6,381 nt of DNA from Deltaproteobacteria bacterium. Lineage in GTDB: Bacteria > Desulfobacterota > Desulfovibrionia > Desulfovibrionales > Desulfovibrionaceae. A model generated the notes under the pieces. That model worked only from the letters and a program-made list of their open reading frames with translations, was not told the origin of the DNA and did no database searches. Both the position numbers and the translations under genes were made by a program. How positions within the stretch are numbered: position 1 is the stretch's first letter; each line of letters opens with the position of its first letter. Of the stretch, positions 5,966-6,381 are shown one piece after another. Location of the stretch: NCBI GenBank assembly GCA_025350085.1, contig JANXYI010000025.1, positions 1-6,381 on the forward strand, read 5' to 3'.

Positions 5966-5970
5966 AACCT

Positions 5971-6381
5971 ATGAACGTCTGCATCGTCGGCACCGGCTAC
6001 GTCGGCCTGGTCACCGCAGCCTGCCTCTCGGAAATGGGCAACCACGTGCGCTGCGTGGACAAAAGCCAGCACGTCGTGGACACCCTGCGCGCCGGGAGCA
6101 TCCACATCTTCGAGCCCGGCCTGGCGGAGCTGGTGCGCCGCAACTCAGCCGAGGGCCGCCTCGTGTTCACCACGAACCTGGCCGAGGGCCTGAACGGCGC
6201 GGAGTTCGCCTTCATCTGCGTGGGCACCCCTTCGGGCGACGACGGGACCTGCGACCTCTGCTTCGTCGACGCCGTGGCCCAGGAGATCGGCCGGACCATG
6301 GGCTCTGCGCTCATCGTGGTCAACAAGTCCACGGTGCCCGTGGGCACGGCCGACAAAGTTCGCTCGGCCATTGCCGGGGAG
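5971..6381 (+). CDS. ugd: UDP-glucose 6-dehydrogenase, N-terminal part (cut by window edge)
   Basis: Oxidises UDP-glucose to UDP-glucuronate with two NAD+, supplying precursors for capsule, exopolysaccharide or LPS; cytosolic. 137 codons are present and the frame is open at the right edge; family members are about 430-450 aa, so the central and C-terminal UDP-sugar domains and the catalytic cysteine are outside. Seen: the Rossmann NAD site GTGYVGLVTAACLSEMG at 7-23 with acidic D30 at the end of the second strand (NAD rather than NADP), IFEPGL at 46-51, FICVGTPSGDDG at 81-92 and NKSTVPVGTADKV at 118-130. These place it in the UDP-glucose/GDP-mannose dehydrogenase family. UDP-glucose is the likeliest substrate, but other UDP-sugar dehydrogenases share the N-terminus. 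It is transcribed divergently from the pdxJ operon across a 163-nt gap. Confidence 0.9.
   Translation, partial: MNVCIVGTGYVGLVTAACLSEMGNHVRCVDKSQHVVDTLRAGSIHIFEPGLAELVRRNSAEGRLVFTTNLAEGLNGAEFAFICVGTPSGDDGTCDLCFVDAVAQEIGRTMGSALIVVNKSTVPVGTADKVRSAIAGE

Overview
This window is ordinary, densely packed chromosomal DNA from a GC-rich bacterium (about two thirds G+C by eye). It most resembles a sulfate-reducing Desulfovibrio-type organism of the Desulfovibrionales. That assignment is inferred from the protein flavour (a CimA-type citramalate synthase beside a short two-ACT aspartokinase) and from the combination pdxJ-acpS-nnr-CBS-tsaE-lysC-cimA; no search was run.

Layout: seven genes lie head to tail on the minus strand and read from about 5807 down to the left edge. 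In transcription order they are pdxJ (vitamin B6 synthesis), acpS (holo-ACP synthase), nnr (NAD(P)HX epimerase/dehydratase), a small two-CBS-domain protein, tsaE (t6A tRNA modification ATPase), lysC (aspartokinase) and cimA (citramalate synthase, cut off at base 1). Junctions are very tight: a 10-nt gap, a 51-nt gap, a 7-nt overlap, a 7-nt gap, a 4-nt ATGA overlap and a 7-nt gap. This suggests one operon with translational coupling. A convincing sigma70-type promoter (TTGCCT-N17-TAAGAT, minus strand) lies just upstream of pdxJ. On the right, a divergent plus-strand gene, UDP-glucose 6-dehydrogenase, begins at 5971 and runs off the window. The 163-nt gap 5808-5970 is the only non-coding stretch longer than about 50 nt.

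How the genes fit together: the operon is housekeeping. It joins cofactor supply and repair (PLP, phosphopantetheinylation, NAD(P)H repair) to tRNA modification and then to the first committed steps of two amino-acid branches. LysC opens the aspartate family (Lys/Thr/Met). CimA makes (R)-citramalate from pyruvate and acetyl-CoA, which allows isoleucine synthesis without threonine deaminase. The divergent ugd gene makes UDP-glucuronate for surface polysaccharides and is functionally separate.

The most interesting detail is inside lysC: a perfect AGGAGG sits 8 nt before an in-frame ATG (codon 248), at the place where known alpha2beta2 aspartokinases start their separate beta subunit. I found no mobile element, CRISPR array, RNA gene, or evidence for an undescribed multi-gene system.
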